Assembly (NCBI RefSeq): GCF_002159845.1
Contig: NZ_NFJK01000020.1
Span: forward strand, 1 to 62,544
Origin: Anaeromassilibacillus sp. An250
Lineage (GTDB): Bacteria > Bacillota > Clostridia > Oscillospirales > Acutalibacteraceae
Direction of reading: 5' to 3'
Length of the DNA stretch: 62,544 bases
The translations under genes and the position numbers were made by a program. The notes beneath the pieces were generated by a model. That model saw nothing but the letters and a program-made list of their open reading frames with translations. It searched no databases and was not told where the DNA came from. How positions within the stretch are numbered: the first letter of the stretch is position 1; the number at the start of each line of letters is the position of its first letter. Positions 25,601-34,272 of the stretch are shown piece by piece.

Positions 25601-28600
25601 TCAACGATTATGAAGTCCAGTGGAAGCTTTTGCAGGACGGCGAAATCATTGACGAAGGGACTCTGACGGATGAAGAAGCGAATGTAGCGCCGAAGGAGAC
25701 CAAGACAGTTACCATCCCATACACCATGCCCGCAGAGAACGAGCGTCCGGCAGGTGCGGAGTATTACCTCAACATCGACTTCCTGCTCAAGGAGGATACG
25801 CTTTGGGCAGAGGCAGGCCACGAGGTCGCGCACGAACAGTTCGCAATCCCGGCAGTTGCCCCGGCAGTTGCCCCGGTCATCTCCGATAAGGCAGTCACCG
25901 TGGATACCGAAAGCGATGCGGACTATGTCCTCATCTCTGGCGACGGCTTCAGCTTTAAGCTGAATAAGACCACGGGCGCGATGTCCAACTATGTCTTCCG
26001 CGGCGAAGAGATTATCGAAGAAGGCCCGGCGCCGGACTTCTGGAGAGCGGCGAACGACAACGATAAGAATATGGACTCCACCTGGAAGAACGCCAACAAG
26101 AACATCACGCTGGATGAAGATGGACTGACGGTCTCCACGGCGGAGGACGGCAGAACGGTCATCACCACCGAGTTGACGTTGAACAATGCGAAAGGCGCGA
26201 AAGAGACGGTTGTATATACGATCGACGGTTCCGGTGCGGTTACAGTCAACTTTACATTGGATGCCACCGACACGAGCATGGGACAGATCATGAAGGTCGG
26301 TTCTACGATGACTCTGCCAGCAGGCTATGAGAACATCACCTGGTATGGCAACGGCCCGTCCGAGGGTTACACGGACCGCTGCTCATATGCAACGGTTGGT
26401 GTCTTTGATACCACGGTTACGGATTCCTTCTATCCCTTCCTCCGGCCCCAGACCTCTGGTAACCACAACGGTGTGAAGTGGATGGCTTTGACGGGCGAAG
26501 AAAAGCCCTATGGCGTCCTTGTTGCCGGCAAGCAGGATCTGGAAGCAAGTGCCCTACACTTCACGATGGATGAACTGGACGCGGCAAATCATCCGTATGA
26601 GTTAACTGCTCCGAATGAGGAGACGTATTTCCATGTGGACCTGATCTCCCGCGGTATCGGCAACGCAAGCTGCGGCCCGGATAACCTGGATCAGTACAAG
26701 GTACCGAACAATCAGGCATACACCTATGAGTACACCATTATCCCGTATGAGACCGCTTCCGGCGACCCGATGGAGCTGAGCAAGCCCTGGAGAACCCTCG
26801 AGAGCTTTGACCAGGATGCATTTGACCAGCAGCAGGCGCAGGCGGTGGAAGAGGCGATCGATTCGATCTTCGTGTATTCCTATGACCAGCTCGACGAGGT
26901 CGAAGCGGTGATGAATCTCTACGAGGGACTGACCGATGCCCAGAAGGCGCTTGTTTCCAATTACAGCGACCTTGAGAGCGCATTGGAAGAAGTTTCGACG
27001 CTCCGCGGCAAGGCTCCGTATGTGAAGGATCAGAGCAACAACGCGATGGATCCCGTCATCCCGGAGACGGCAACCTTGATTCATGACGACACCTTTGGCG
27101 CTGCTATGACAGGTTATATGCCGATTCTAAATAACAAGGGAACCGACGGTGGGGACATCTTCAAAGATGTGTTCAAAGGCAAGAACCCGTTCACTGTGGA
27201 AGTTTGGGTGAAGCCGTCCACCAACCAGAGGGATTACGACATGTTCCTCGGCAAGGGCGATAGCTGCATGGGCTTCCGTATCCGTACGTCGACCATTGAT
27301 TTCTTCATCAAGGCGAACGATGGCAAATGGTACACCTATGAGTACGAATATAACCGCGACGAAGTGATCAACAAGTGGAACCACATCGCTGGCATTTATG
27401 ACGGCAGCAACCTGTACCTCTACCTGAACGGCGAGATCGTCGCGCAGGCGGCGGATAGCTCTACGGGCGGCGTGGCTTCCAATGACACGGACTTCTATAT
27501 CGGTTATGACTCTGAGACGGGCAGAAGCAACAGCAATCAGTTCGCCAAGGTGCGCGTCTACAATAAGGCGCTCAGTGCCGACGAGCTGAACGGCCAGGAC
27601 GCTTATGACAAGGCAGAAGCAGAAGCACCGGCTATCACTCCGGACAATGAAAACGTTGTCCTGTGGCTCGACTTTGCAACGCTCGGCTACAACGACGTAC
27701 CGGTTGTGGACGAGGACGGAGTGACGCTTTCTCCGAAGAATGCAGAAATCGTCCTGGGCACCGACCAGGAATACACCATTGTGAAGGCCGCTCCGACGGC
27801 GACCGCAAAAGCGGGTTCTGCACGTGCAGCCGCAACCATGGAAGACCTGCAGGCTCTGCTCGAGCAGGCAAATGGGATTGATACCAGCATCTACACAGAG
27901 AGCAGCGTAGCAATTCTGAATGCAGCCATCAACGTGGCGAACGTTGTAGTGGCAACACCGGGCGCGGCAGAAGCGATTATCGACAGCGCCTATAATATGT
28001 TGAAGGCAGCCATCGAAGGATTGGTGTGGGATGATACGTATGAAGTAACATCCGCAGATTGGTCCATCGTCGATTCCTTCGGACGCGAGATCGAAGGCGC
28101 GAGCATTACGCCGAATCCGGAGGATGCTGGCAAGGCGACGGTTTCCGTGGGCGAAAACGTTCCGGTTGGGACGAGAATCCGCGTGATGGCCACCAATATC
28201 AATGGCAACGAGAACCTCTCTGCAAAGACGTATGCGACGGTCGTTCCGGTTCCGGAGAAGACCCCGTATGAAAAATTGCAAGAACTGTATCTGGAGGCCA
28301 CAAAGATTCACGATGCAGGCCAAGGCGAGTATCTTGACACGGCTTGGGAAGCGTTCGAATCTGCGTATGCGGCCGCAGGCGCAGCGCTGGATAACGAATC
28401 CGCAACGGACGCAGAGCTGCTGAACGCGTTGGATACCTTGCAGGCGGCAATCGACGGCCTGACGGTAGAAGAACCCTCTGAGCATACCCTGCGCGTCGAA
28501 TACGATTCCAATGTGACGCTTTTGGTCAACGGTGAAAAGCCGCCGTTTGCAGACTTGCTGGGCAGCTACACCGCAGAGGTCATGGCGGGCGACGAAGTGA

Positions 28601-30015
28601 CGCTGACCTTTGCGACGAGACTGGATGGCAGAGAGTTTGCAGCGGCCTCCGTGCTGGTCAATGGCGAAGAGACGCCAGTTGATATCGAAGCACTGGATTC
28701 CACCAAGGAGTTTGATTATGTGTTGACGATGCCGAACACCGAAACCACGGTGCAGCTCGTGAGCACAGTGATCAGCAAGCTTGCATTGCGCGAGGCAATC
28801 GCAAATGCGGAAACGGCTATGGCCGGCGAAGAGTATGCGACGATGATCCCGAGCGCAAAGAGGAACTTTGACGCAGCATATGCAGCGGCGGTTGCTGTTG
28901 AGGCGGACAAGACGGCCTTGCAGGACGAAATCGACGAAGCTTGGAAGAACATGTTGGACGCAATGTTCTACCTGTCCTTCACCGCTGGAGACAGAGAAGG
29001 CTTGGCGGCCTTGTTGGATCTCCTGCCGGATCTCAACGAAGAGGACTTCACGCCGAATAGCTGGGAGGCCTATGAGAAGGCTGTTACGGACGCAGAAGCG
29101 CTCGTAGACGACGAAGACGCTCTGGAGACCGAAGTGGAGCCGGCAAAGCAGGCCCTGCAGGATGCAATCGCAGGCTTGACCTTCCGCGCGGATACCAGCT
29201 CTCTGGAGACGCTGATTGCGAAGGCGGAAGAGATCCTGGCCGACCTGGACAGCTATGAGAGCAGCGAAGAGGTCAAGAACGCCTTCATAGACGCCCTGGA
29301 TGCAGCCAAGGCAATGATGGAAAACGCCAATGCTACGCAGAAGGAAGTCAATGCATGTGCAGACGACCTGACGGTTGCAATGGCAAACCTGCGCAAGACG
29401 CCGGATAAGGACGCATTGGAGGCTTTGATTGCCCAAGGCGAGCAGGCGGATGCAAACGACTACACAGCGGTGGACTATGCAGCGTTGAAGGCTGCTATCC
29501 AGACCGCGAAGGCAGTTGTTGCAAAAGCGGACGCGTCCTCGGAAGAGATTGTCAGTGCATACAATACCCTGCAGGCGCGTATCAACGCGACGACAGAGGT
29601 TGAGGAGCCCACGAAGCCGGATGCTGGCAACAGCCACAAGACTTCCGGATCTTCCAGCTCGAAGAAGAACAGCAATGTGTACGGCTCTGCTGGCACAGCG
29701 GTCGTCAACCAGGCGGTCACCGCAGCGCAGAATGTGCTTGCACAGGCGAGCGTATACAGCGATACAACGGTCAGCTTCTCCTTGAAGAGAGGCAGCGCAT
29801 ATTGCTTCAAGATGACGGTTGTCAATGGAAACGGTGTTGCCCCGAGCTTCACCGTGGGCAATGGCAGCGTGCTGAAGACGCAGTTTGTGGCGCAGATCGG
29901 AAACGACTACTACTACAGAGTCTATGCCGTCGGCACACCGGGCCAGAGCACGGGCGTTTACACGACCTTGCCGGGCCAGAACGCGCAGCAGCATTGCTCC
30001 GTAACCATCGCATAA
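22618..30015 (+). CDS. Giant secreted GH2 beta-galactosidase-like enzyme with LamG and FIVAR modules
   Basis: 2465 residues with signal peptide (cleavage near 26, AFA/AG). The GH2 sugar-binding domain (about 120-310), Ig-like domain (315-430) and TIM barrel follow, with GTNRHDTDPFGG, acid/base E569 in SIGNEMS and nucleophile E636 in MCEYDHAMGN. A LamG domain (about 690-895) interrupts the barrel between DWVDQS (668) and YGGDFGD (931). LacZ-type small domains (about 950-1390), a second LamG (1505-1690), Ig-like and FIVAR repeats, a beta-sandwich, a Ser/Lys linker and the same C-terminal domain as the GH63-like protein complete it. Likely removes beta-galactosides from host or dietary glycans at the cell surface. 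ATG 22618 has GGGGAG eight bases upstream; ATG 22612 is too close to the site. Confidence 0.9.
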   Translation: MKSKKLVSLLLAALMTVSVGIQPAFAAGNDAGDPWDSDAQWPQLTRAASEMKPEDPKFTHKEWTGTTYTGLDGQQENAWDVVGINREPAATSTVPYESVDKAVTGAVDYAKDQSAYVQMLSGSGEKDWQLVVVSNPEKGQKYLDDGFMNPDYEVKAEDGWYDVEVPRSWTRYEDCGDWDYSIYTNTQMPWQEGDNASVPQAPTNYNPVGFYRKEFTVNPSMLQENGRVLISFQGVESAYYVYVNGHEVGYSEDSYRPHEFDITDYLNPQGEVNTLAVEVHKFCDGTWMEDQDMIYDGGIFRDVYLYSTPLVHISDYRVITDLDETYTNADLQLSPVVTNYATQDVSNFAIDVQLFDAEGNDVFANDPMRIDLGAIAAGESATADASKLVRNPELWSAEYPNLYTLVLNLYDKTSGKLFESISQQLGFREIEFTRTEVDENYNRITTEYEPITINGQPLLFRGTNRHDTDPFGGKYVPKEVYEEDVKLMKEWNLNAIRTSHYSNDEYLYYLCDKYGLYMMGETNAECHAIMGQNDNINNYLDTILFDRQNTSYQTLKNQTAIVAWSIGNEMSYDRHGGDDIFPRAVWFFKDRDLTRPVHAEGLNQDCGTDMGSNMYPTVSTVQGYAGEGKMPYVMCEYDHAMGNAVGNIKEYWDAVRSSDNMLGGFIWDWVDQSRYIDLDSLPSQSNITERSNNAAVATMTGPTTVNDADDASLTGKSYSGYAVISGEANDVYNEVLSGEDANFTFEVMVKPDSTAMNSVFLAKGDSQVALKTRSSGAPGVEFFVYNGGWQSASFDLPSDWVGNWHQIAGTYDGSALKVYYDGKLMATNNGRFDIRTNSYDLGVGIDLEHNRTVDGEISIARIYNKALTAEELQAQNSQAPAIGATDDSVVLWLDYSEPITELESQYWDYYAEDYAQQNLYNEEMDGKFFGYGGDFGDSNNSGNFCVNGLVSPDRDPQPELYEVKYQYQSIWVTATENALVNRKVNIYNENNFTNVNDYEVQWKLLQDGEIIDEGTLTDEEANVAPKETKTVTIPYTMPAENERPAGAEYYLNIDFLLKEDTLWAEAGHEVAHEQFAIPAVAPAVAPVISDKAVTVDTESDADYVLISGDGFSFKLNKTTGAMSNYVFRGEEIIEEGPAPDFWRAANDNDKNMDSTWKNANKNITLDEDGLTVSTAEDGRTVITTELTLNNAKGAKETVVYTIDGSGAVTVNFTLDATDTSMGQIMKVGSTMTLPAGYENITWYGNGPSEGYTDRCSYATVGVFDTTVTDSFYPFLRPQTSGNHNGVKWMALTGEEKPYGVLVAGKQDLEASALHFTMDELDAANHPYELTAPNEETYFHVDLISRGIGNASCGPDNLDQYKVPNNQAYTYEYTIIPYETASGDPMELSKPWRTLESFDQDAFDQQQAQAVEEAIDSIFVYSYDQLDEVEAVMNLYEGLTDAQKALVSNYSDLESALEEVSTLRGKAPYVKDQSNNAMDPVIPETATLIHDDTFGAAMTGYMPILNNKGTDGGDIFKDVFKGKNPFTVEVWVKPSTNQRDYDMFLGKGDSCMGFRIRTSTIDFFIKANDGKWYTYEYEYNRDEVINKWNHIAGIYDGSNLYLYLNGEIVAQAADSSTGGVASNDTDFYIGYDSETGRSNSNQFAKVRVYNKALSADELNGQDAYDKAEAEAPAITPDNENVVLWLDFATLGYNDVPVVDEDGVTLSPKNAEIVLGTDQEYTIVKAAPTATAKAGSARAAATMEDLQALLEQANGIDTSIYTESSVAILNAAINVANVVVATPGAAEAIIDSAYNMLKAAIEGLVWDDTYEVTSADWSIVDSFGREIEGASITPNPEDAGKATVSVGENVPVGTRIRVMATNINGNENLSAKTYATVVPVPEKTPYEKLQELYLEATKIHDAGQGEYLDTAWEAFESAYAAAGAALDNESATDAELLNALDTLQAAIDGLTVEEPSEHTLRVEYDSNVTLLVNGEKPPFADLLGSYTAEVMAGDEVTLTFATRLDGREFAAASVLVNGEETPVDIEALDSTKEFDYVLTMPNTETTVQLVSTVISKLALREAIANAETAMAGEEYATMIPSAKRNFDAAYAAAVAVEADKTALQDEIDEAWKNMLDAMFYLSFTAGDREGLAALLDLLPDLNEEDFTPNSWEAYEKAVTDAEALVDDEDALETEVEPAKQALQDAIAGLTFRADTSSLETLIAKAEEILADLDSYESSEEVKNAFIDALDAAKAMMENANATQKEVNACADDLTVAMANLRKTPDKDALEALIAQGEQADANDYTAVDYAALKAAIQTAKAVVAKADASSEEIVSAYNTLQARINATTEVEEPTKPDAGNSHKTSGSSSSKKNSNVYGSAGTAVVNQAVTAAQNVLAQASVYSDTTVSFSLKRGSAYCFKMTVVNGNGVAPSFTVGNGSVLKTQFVAQIGNDYYYRVYAVGTPGQSTGVYTTLPGQNAQQHCSVTIA

Positions 30016-30053
30016 AGGATGGTTCGCACATCTTGAACTAGATAAGACGCAGG

Positions 30054-30101
30054 GCGCCCTGCCGCATTCATAAGAAGTGTTTGCGGCAGGGTGCTTCTTT
30101 A
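30054..30101 (+). terminator. Intrinsic terminator of the GH2 gene
   Basis: gcgccctgccgca (30054-30066) pairs with tgcggcagggtgc (30082-30094) with one G-T pair and a 15-base loop, followed by TTCTTTA. Confidence 0.85.
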
Positions 30102-30431
30102 CTTAGAAACACTTTTGTGCCTCGGACAAAGGAGGCGTTTCCTGGGCAGGAGGTTGTGCCTCTGTGGCCGGACTATTTTACAAGTTACGACTTGATTAGA
30201 AAGGGAAAATGTGAGAAAATACGTAAAAGAAAAGTTGTGCTTCTGACAGCCATTGGCTGTTGTGGAATGTACATTTATAATGTGTTTATAGGAAATCCTT
30301 TCACATGCATTCTAGCGAACCTGTTGAAAAAAAGAGATCTTTCATCGCTTTTTTCATTCTATATAGAGAAAAATAGCGGTATTTGATTGTTTTGAGCCCT
30401 TATAATGTAAAATACGAAAAATATTTTTCGC

Positions 30432-30459
30432 TTGACAAAAAATGGATTTGCAATATAAT
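30432..30459 (+). promoter_or_regulatory. Sigma-A type promoter of the fab operon
   Basis: TTGACA (30432-30437), 16-base spacer, TATAAT (30454-30459). Both hexamers are perfect. The start would be near 30466, about 150 bases before fabH. A small dyad attgaagtattttaa lies at the start region and could hold an operator, but it is not a clear FapR or FabT box. Confidence 0.8.
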
Positions 30460-30614
30460 TAAAAAAATTGAAGTATTTTAAAATGAGCCGTTTTGTATCT
30501 TATGCCATTCAAAATGGCTGGCCCAGGTAGCCCCATGAGGGAAATGAATCCTATGGATTGAGGGCTTATTCCGCTCGGCGGACGACAATCAAAGTGAGAA
30601 AGAATGGTGTGAAT

Positions 30615-31574
30615 ATGAGTTTTCAGATCCTGGGGACGGGAAGTGCCCATCCTGCCTGCTCGCAGACAAACGATGACCTTTCGGCTTTCCTGGATACCTC
30701 GGATGAATGGATTTCCACCCGGACAGGAATCAAAAGCCGGTATGTCTGCACAACCGAAACCATATCCGATCTGGCGGTCGAGGCAGGGCGTGCGGCGCTG
30801 CGAGATGCAGGCGTCGAACCCGAAGAGCTGGATCTGATTATCTGCTCAACGATTCGGGGCGACTACATAACGCCTGCTCTGGCCTGCGTTGTCCAGAACA
30901 GGCTGGGGGCGACTTGCCCGGCGTTCGACATCAATGCCGCGTGTTCCGGCTTTGTTTATATGTTGGACGTTGCAGCCGGCTATTTTGCCCGTAAGCGCGT
31001 CAAGAAGGTCCTGCTGATTGCCGCGGAGGAGATGTCCAAGCTGCTCGATTGGAAGGACCGCCGGACCTGCGTGCTGTTTGGCGATGGGGCTGGCGCGGCT
31101 GTGTTGGGCGAGGGGGACGGCTTGCGCTCCATCCGCATTACGACGTCCGGCAATATGGACGTGCTTAGGATTCCGAACGTGCAGGGAAATTCGCCTTTTG
31201 GCGAAACCAAGGATTGTGAATCCTACCTCTTTATGGATGGGCAGGAGGTCTATAAATTTGCAGTCAACGCCATGTGTAACGATATACGCACCGTGATTAA
31301 AGAGGCGGGCCTGACAGAGGACGACGTGGATTTTGTGCTTCCCCACCAGGCCAACCTGCGGATCATTGAAACCGCAAAGAAACGGCTGGGTATCCCACCG
31401 GAGAAATTCCATGTGAACATCAGCCGCTATGGAAATACCTCTTCTGCGGGTGTTGCAATTCTGATGGATGAGATGCACCGCGCGGGAGCGTTCCATCCGG
31501 GCGATGTGCTTGTGATTTCCACCTTTGGCGGGGGCCTGACGACGGGCGCTTGTACACTGGTTTGGACCGTATAA
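30615..31574 (+). CDS. fabH: Beta-ketoacyl-ACP synthase III
   Basis: 319 residues. Condenses acetyl-CoA or branched starter CoA with malonyl-ACP to begin fatty-acid synthesis. The triad is intact: C110 (NAACSGF), H244 (LPHQANLR) and N274 (YGNTSSAG); the N-terminal GTGSAHPA strand is typical. The start ATG 30615 has only a weak GTGAGAA-like site. First gene of a tightly packed operon running to 40311; fabK follows after 34 bases. Confidence 0.95.
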   Translation: MSFQILGTGSAHPACSQTNDDLSAFLDTSDEWISTRTGIKSRYVCTTETISDLAVEAGRAALRDAGVEPEELDLIICSTIRGDYITPALACVVQNRLGATCPAFDINAACSGFVYMLDVAAGYFARKRVKKVLLIAAEEMSKLLDWKDRRTCVLFGDGAGAAVLGEGDGLRSIRITTSGNMDVLRIPNVQGNSPFGETKDCESYLFMDGQEVYKFAVNAMCNDIRTVIKEAGLTEDDVDFVLPHQANLRIIETAKKRLGIPPEKFHVNISRYGNTSSAGVAILMDEMHRAGAFHPGDVLVISTFGGGLTTGACTLVWTV

Positions 31575-31608
31575 AGATTGAGTGGATATCTGGAAAGGAG
31601 CAATTTTT

Positions 31609-32556
31609 ATGATAAAGACACCGATTTGCGAGTTGTTTGGCATTGAATATCCGATCTTCCAGGGCGGCATGGCCTGGGTTGCGGATGCGTCCCTCGCCTC
31701 TGCGGTTTCGAACGCAGGCGGCCTGGGGATTATCGCCGGGATGAATTCCAACGGCGAACAGCTCCGCGCGGAGATCCGCAAGTGCCGTGAGATGACAGAC
31801 AAGCCCTTTGGCGTCAACGTGATGCTGATGAGTCCCTTTGTCGAAGAGGTTGCACGCGTTGTGGTAGAGGAAAAGGTACCGGTCCTCACCACGGGCGCAG
31901 GGAACCCCGGCAAATATATGCCCGCATGGTTGGAAGCCGGGATCAAAGTCGTCCCAGTGGTGGCTTCTGTGGGCGTTGCAAAGCTGGTTGAGAAGCGCGG
32001 CGCAGCTGCGGTGGTCGCAGAAGGTGGCGAAAGCGGCGGACACATCGGTGAGCTCACCACCATGGCGCTTGTCCCGCAGGTGTGCGACGCGGTGAAGATC
32101 CCGGTGATCGCGGCGGGCGGCATCGCGGATGGACGTCAGCTGGCGGCAGCGTTCATGCTGGGCGCGGTGGGCGTGCAGGTGGGTACCCGCTTCCTGGTGG
32201 CGAAGGAGTGCACCATCAGCCCGGTCTACAAGGAAAAAATTCTCAAGGCAAAGGACATTGACACCATCAGCACGGGCCGCCGACTGGGGCATCCGGTGCG
32301 CGCGTTGAAGACGCCCTTCTCCCGCGAGTTGGCCCATATGGAATATGACCCCAATGTAACCGACGAGGAATTTGAAAAGTACGGCGTGGGTGCGGTGCGC
32401 AAAGCGGCGCGAGAGGGCGACGCACAGCATGGCTCGTTCCTGGCTGGCCAGGTGGCCGCAATGGTCAATAAAGAGCAGACCTGCAAGGAGATCATCGAGG
32501 ATCTCTTCACACAGGGCGAACAGGTTCTCGGAGGTGCGATGAAATGGGTAAAATAG
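31609..32556 (+). CDS. fabK: Enoyl-ACP reductase II, FMN-dependent
   Basis: 315 residues, TIM-barrel flavoprotein of the nitronate monooxygenase/FabK superfamily. It has GGMAWVADASLASAVSNAGG, GVNVML, TTGAGNP, EGGESGGHIGE and GVQVGTRFL, the FMN phosphate loop and catalytic-His region of FabK. It reduces enoyl-ACP in each elongation round; no fabI is seen, so this is the operon's reductase and would make the host less sensitive to triclosan. AAGGAG precedes ATG 31609. Its last codons overlap fabD by 13 bases. Confidence 0.93.
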   Translation: MIKTPICELFGIEYPIFQGGMAWVADASLASAVSNAGGLGIIAGMNSNGEQLRAEIRKCREMTDKPFGVNVMLMSPFVEEVARVVVEEKVPVLTTGAGNPGKYMPAWLEAGIKVVPVVASVGVAKLVEKRGAAAVVAEGGESGGHIGELTTMALVPQVCDAVKIPVIAAGGIADGRQLAAAFMLGAVGVQVGTRFLVAKECTISPVYKEKILKAKDIDTISTGRRLGHPVRALKTPFSRELAHMEYDPNVTDEEFEKYGVGAVRKAAREGDAQHGSFLAGQVAAMVNKEQTCKEIIEDLFTQGEQVLGGAMKWVK

Positions 32557-33464
32557 CCTTTTTGTTCAGCGGGCAGGGCGCGCAGTATCCTGGTATGGGA
32601 AAGTCGCTCTGCGAGGCCAGCGAAGCGGCCAAGGCGGTGTTCGATCTGGCGGATTCCATCCGTTCGAATACCTCTGCCCAGTGCTTTTCCGGGACGAAAG
32701 AGGAATTGAGCCGCACGGAAAATACGCAGCCGTGCGTCTATTGTGTGGATCTCGCGGCGGCGGAAGCCCTGAAAGCCAGCGGGATTGTGCCGGACGTGGC
32801 GGCCGGCTTTTCCCTTGGCGAGGTGGCTGCCCTGACGTTCTGCGGGGTGCTCACCCCGGAGGATGGCTTCCGTCTGGTGTGTAAGCGCGCGTCCTTTATG
32901 GACGAGGCGGCGGAGCGGACAAACGGCGGCATGGCCGCTGTGCTGAAGCTCTCCGACGAGCGTGTGGAGGAACTCTGCGCGGCGCATCCGGGGACCTATC
33001 CGGTAAACTACAACTGCCCGGGACAGGTGTCCGTGGCGGGCGAAAAGACGGCTTTGGAAGGGCTCTGCAAGGCGGTACAGGAGGCGGGCGGCCGTGCCGT
33101 TCCACTGGCGGTGAGCGGCGGATTCCACTCCCCGATGATGGATTCCGCGGCGGCACAGATGCAGGAGGAGCTTAAGCAAGTGGCGGTCTCCGCGCCGGCG
33201 ACGCCGCTCTATGCAAACTATACGGCAGAGCACTATGCGCAGGATGCGGCGGCGATTAAGCAGAACATCGCCATGCAGGTCAACCACCCGGTCCCGTGGC
33301 AGGCGATTTTGAAAAAGATGGCGGACGAGGGCGTCACCGATTTTGTAGAGGTCGGGCCCGGCAAAACGCTCGCCGGTTTGGTGAAAAAGACGCTCCCCGG
33401 CGTATCCATCCATCGCGTGGAGGATGCGGAAACCTTACAGGCCACGGTGGATGCGCTGAAATAA
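32544..33464 (+). CDS. fabD: Malonyl-CoA:ACP transacylase
   Basis: 306 residues. Transfers malonate from CoA to ACP. FLFSGQGAQYPGMG at the N-terminus, nucleophile S90 in GFSLGE, H195 in GGFHSP, and EVGPGKTLAGL near the end. The start overlaps the fabK end, with GGAGG upstream, so translation is coupled. Length normal. Confidence 0.95.
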   Translation: MGKIAFLFSGQGAQYPGMGKSLCEASEAAKAVFDLADSIRSNTSAQCFSGTKEELSRTENTQPCVYCVDLAAAEALKASGIVPDVAAGFSLGEVAALTFCGVLTPEDGFRLVCKRASFMDEAAERTNGGMAAVLKLSDERVEELCAAHPGTYPVNYNCPGQVSVAGEKTALEGLCKAVQEAGGRAVPLAVSGGFHSPMMDSAAAQMQEELKQVAVSAPATPLYANYTAEHYAQDAAAIKQNIAMQVNHPVPWQAILKKMADEGVTDFVEVGPGKTLAGLVKKTLPGVSIHRVEDAETLQATVDALK

Positions 33465-33510
33465 AGCCATTTCCAGATCAAAATGATGAGAGACTAAAGG
33501 AGGAATTTTT

Positions 33511-34251
33511 TTGCTGACCAATCAGACTGCGGTTATCACCGGAGGTTCCCGCGGTATCGGCCGTGCGATTGCATTGAAGATGGCAGAGAGCGGCGCCAAT
33601 GTTGCGATCGTGTATGCGGGCAACGAAGAGGCCGCCAACGAGACATGCGCGCTTGCCGCAGAGCACGGCGTGACCGCCAAAGCGTACCGCTGCGACGTGT
33701 CCGACTTTGATGCGACAAAGGAGACGGTGGCACAGATTCTGGCGGACTTTGGGCAGATCAACATTTTGGTGAACAACGCCGGCATCACGCGCGACGGCCT
33801 GCTGCTCTCCATGAAGGAGGCCGACTTTGACGCGGTGATCGATACGAATTTGAAGGGCGCTTTCCATATGATTAAGCATTGCTATTCGCATTTCATGAAG
33901 CGCCGCAGCGGAAGAATCATCAACATCTCCTCCGTCTCAGGGTTGATGGGCAACGCAGGGCAGGGGAACTACTCTTCCGCCAAGGCCGGGCTGGTCGGTC
34001 TGACCAAGTCCGTGGCGAAGGAGCTCGCTTCCCGCAATGTGACCTGCAACGCCATTGCGCCCGGTTTCATTGAAACGGATATGACGGCAAAGCTCAGCGA
34101 TAAAGTAAAAGAAGGCGCGAGTGCGGCGATCCCGCTCAAGCATATGGGCAAGCCGGAGGATATTGCAAATCTGGCGGTCTTCCTGGCGGGAGACGGCGCG
34201 TCGTATATCACGGGCGAAGTCATCCGCGTGGATGGCGGCCTCGGTATGTAA
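33511..34251 (+). CDS. fabG: 3-oxoacyl-ACP reductase
   Basis: 246 residues, short-chain dehydrogenase. NADPH-binding TGGSRGIG, NNAGIT, and catalytic S141, Y154 and K158 (NYSSAKAG). It starts with TTG at 33511 after a strong AAAGGAGG. Reduces the keto group in each elongation cycle. Confidence 0.95.
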   Translation: MLTNQTAVITGGSRGIGRAIALKMAESGANVAIVYAGNEEAANETCALAAEHGVTAKAYRCDVSDFDATKETVAQILADFGQINILVNNAGITRDGLLLSMKEADFDAVIDTNLKGAFHMIKHCYSHFMKRRSGRIINISSVSGLMGNAGQGNYSSAKAGLVGLTKSVAKELASRNVTCNAIAPGFIETDMTAKLSDKVKEGASAAIPLKHMGKPEDIANLAVFLAGDGASYITGEVIRVDGGLGM

Positions 34252-34272
34252 AAGTTTGGGGGATTGTAAAAA

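Larger units (their letters stand above)
30016..30614 (+). other. Intergenic region between GH2 gene and fab operon
   Basis: Holds the GH2 terminator (30054-30101) and the fab promoter (30432-30459). Between them, 30110-30430, is AT-rich sequence with a 101-codon open frame (30081-30386) that overlaps the terminator, lacks a ribosome site and looks like chance. The 155-base fab leader carries aaaat/atttt and short dyads but no recognised riboswitch. Confidence 0.5.

Noticed and set aside
22828-25833. 1001-codon open frame antisense to the GH2 gene (and a 955-codon one at 27127-29994)
   Set aside because: It mirrors the coding strand: rich in Arg, His, Cys, Val and Ile in the way codon-biased genes give in the opposite frame. 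No ribosome site or domain seen.
30081-30386. 101-codon frame after the GH2 gene
   Set aside because: Begins inside the GH2 terminator, without a ribosome site; composition like chance.
30460-30480. FapR/FabT operator at the fab promoter
   Set aside because: A small AT-rich dyad is present but does not fit either known box well enough.
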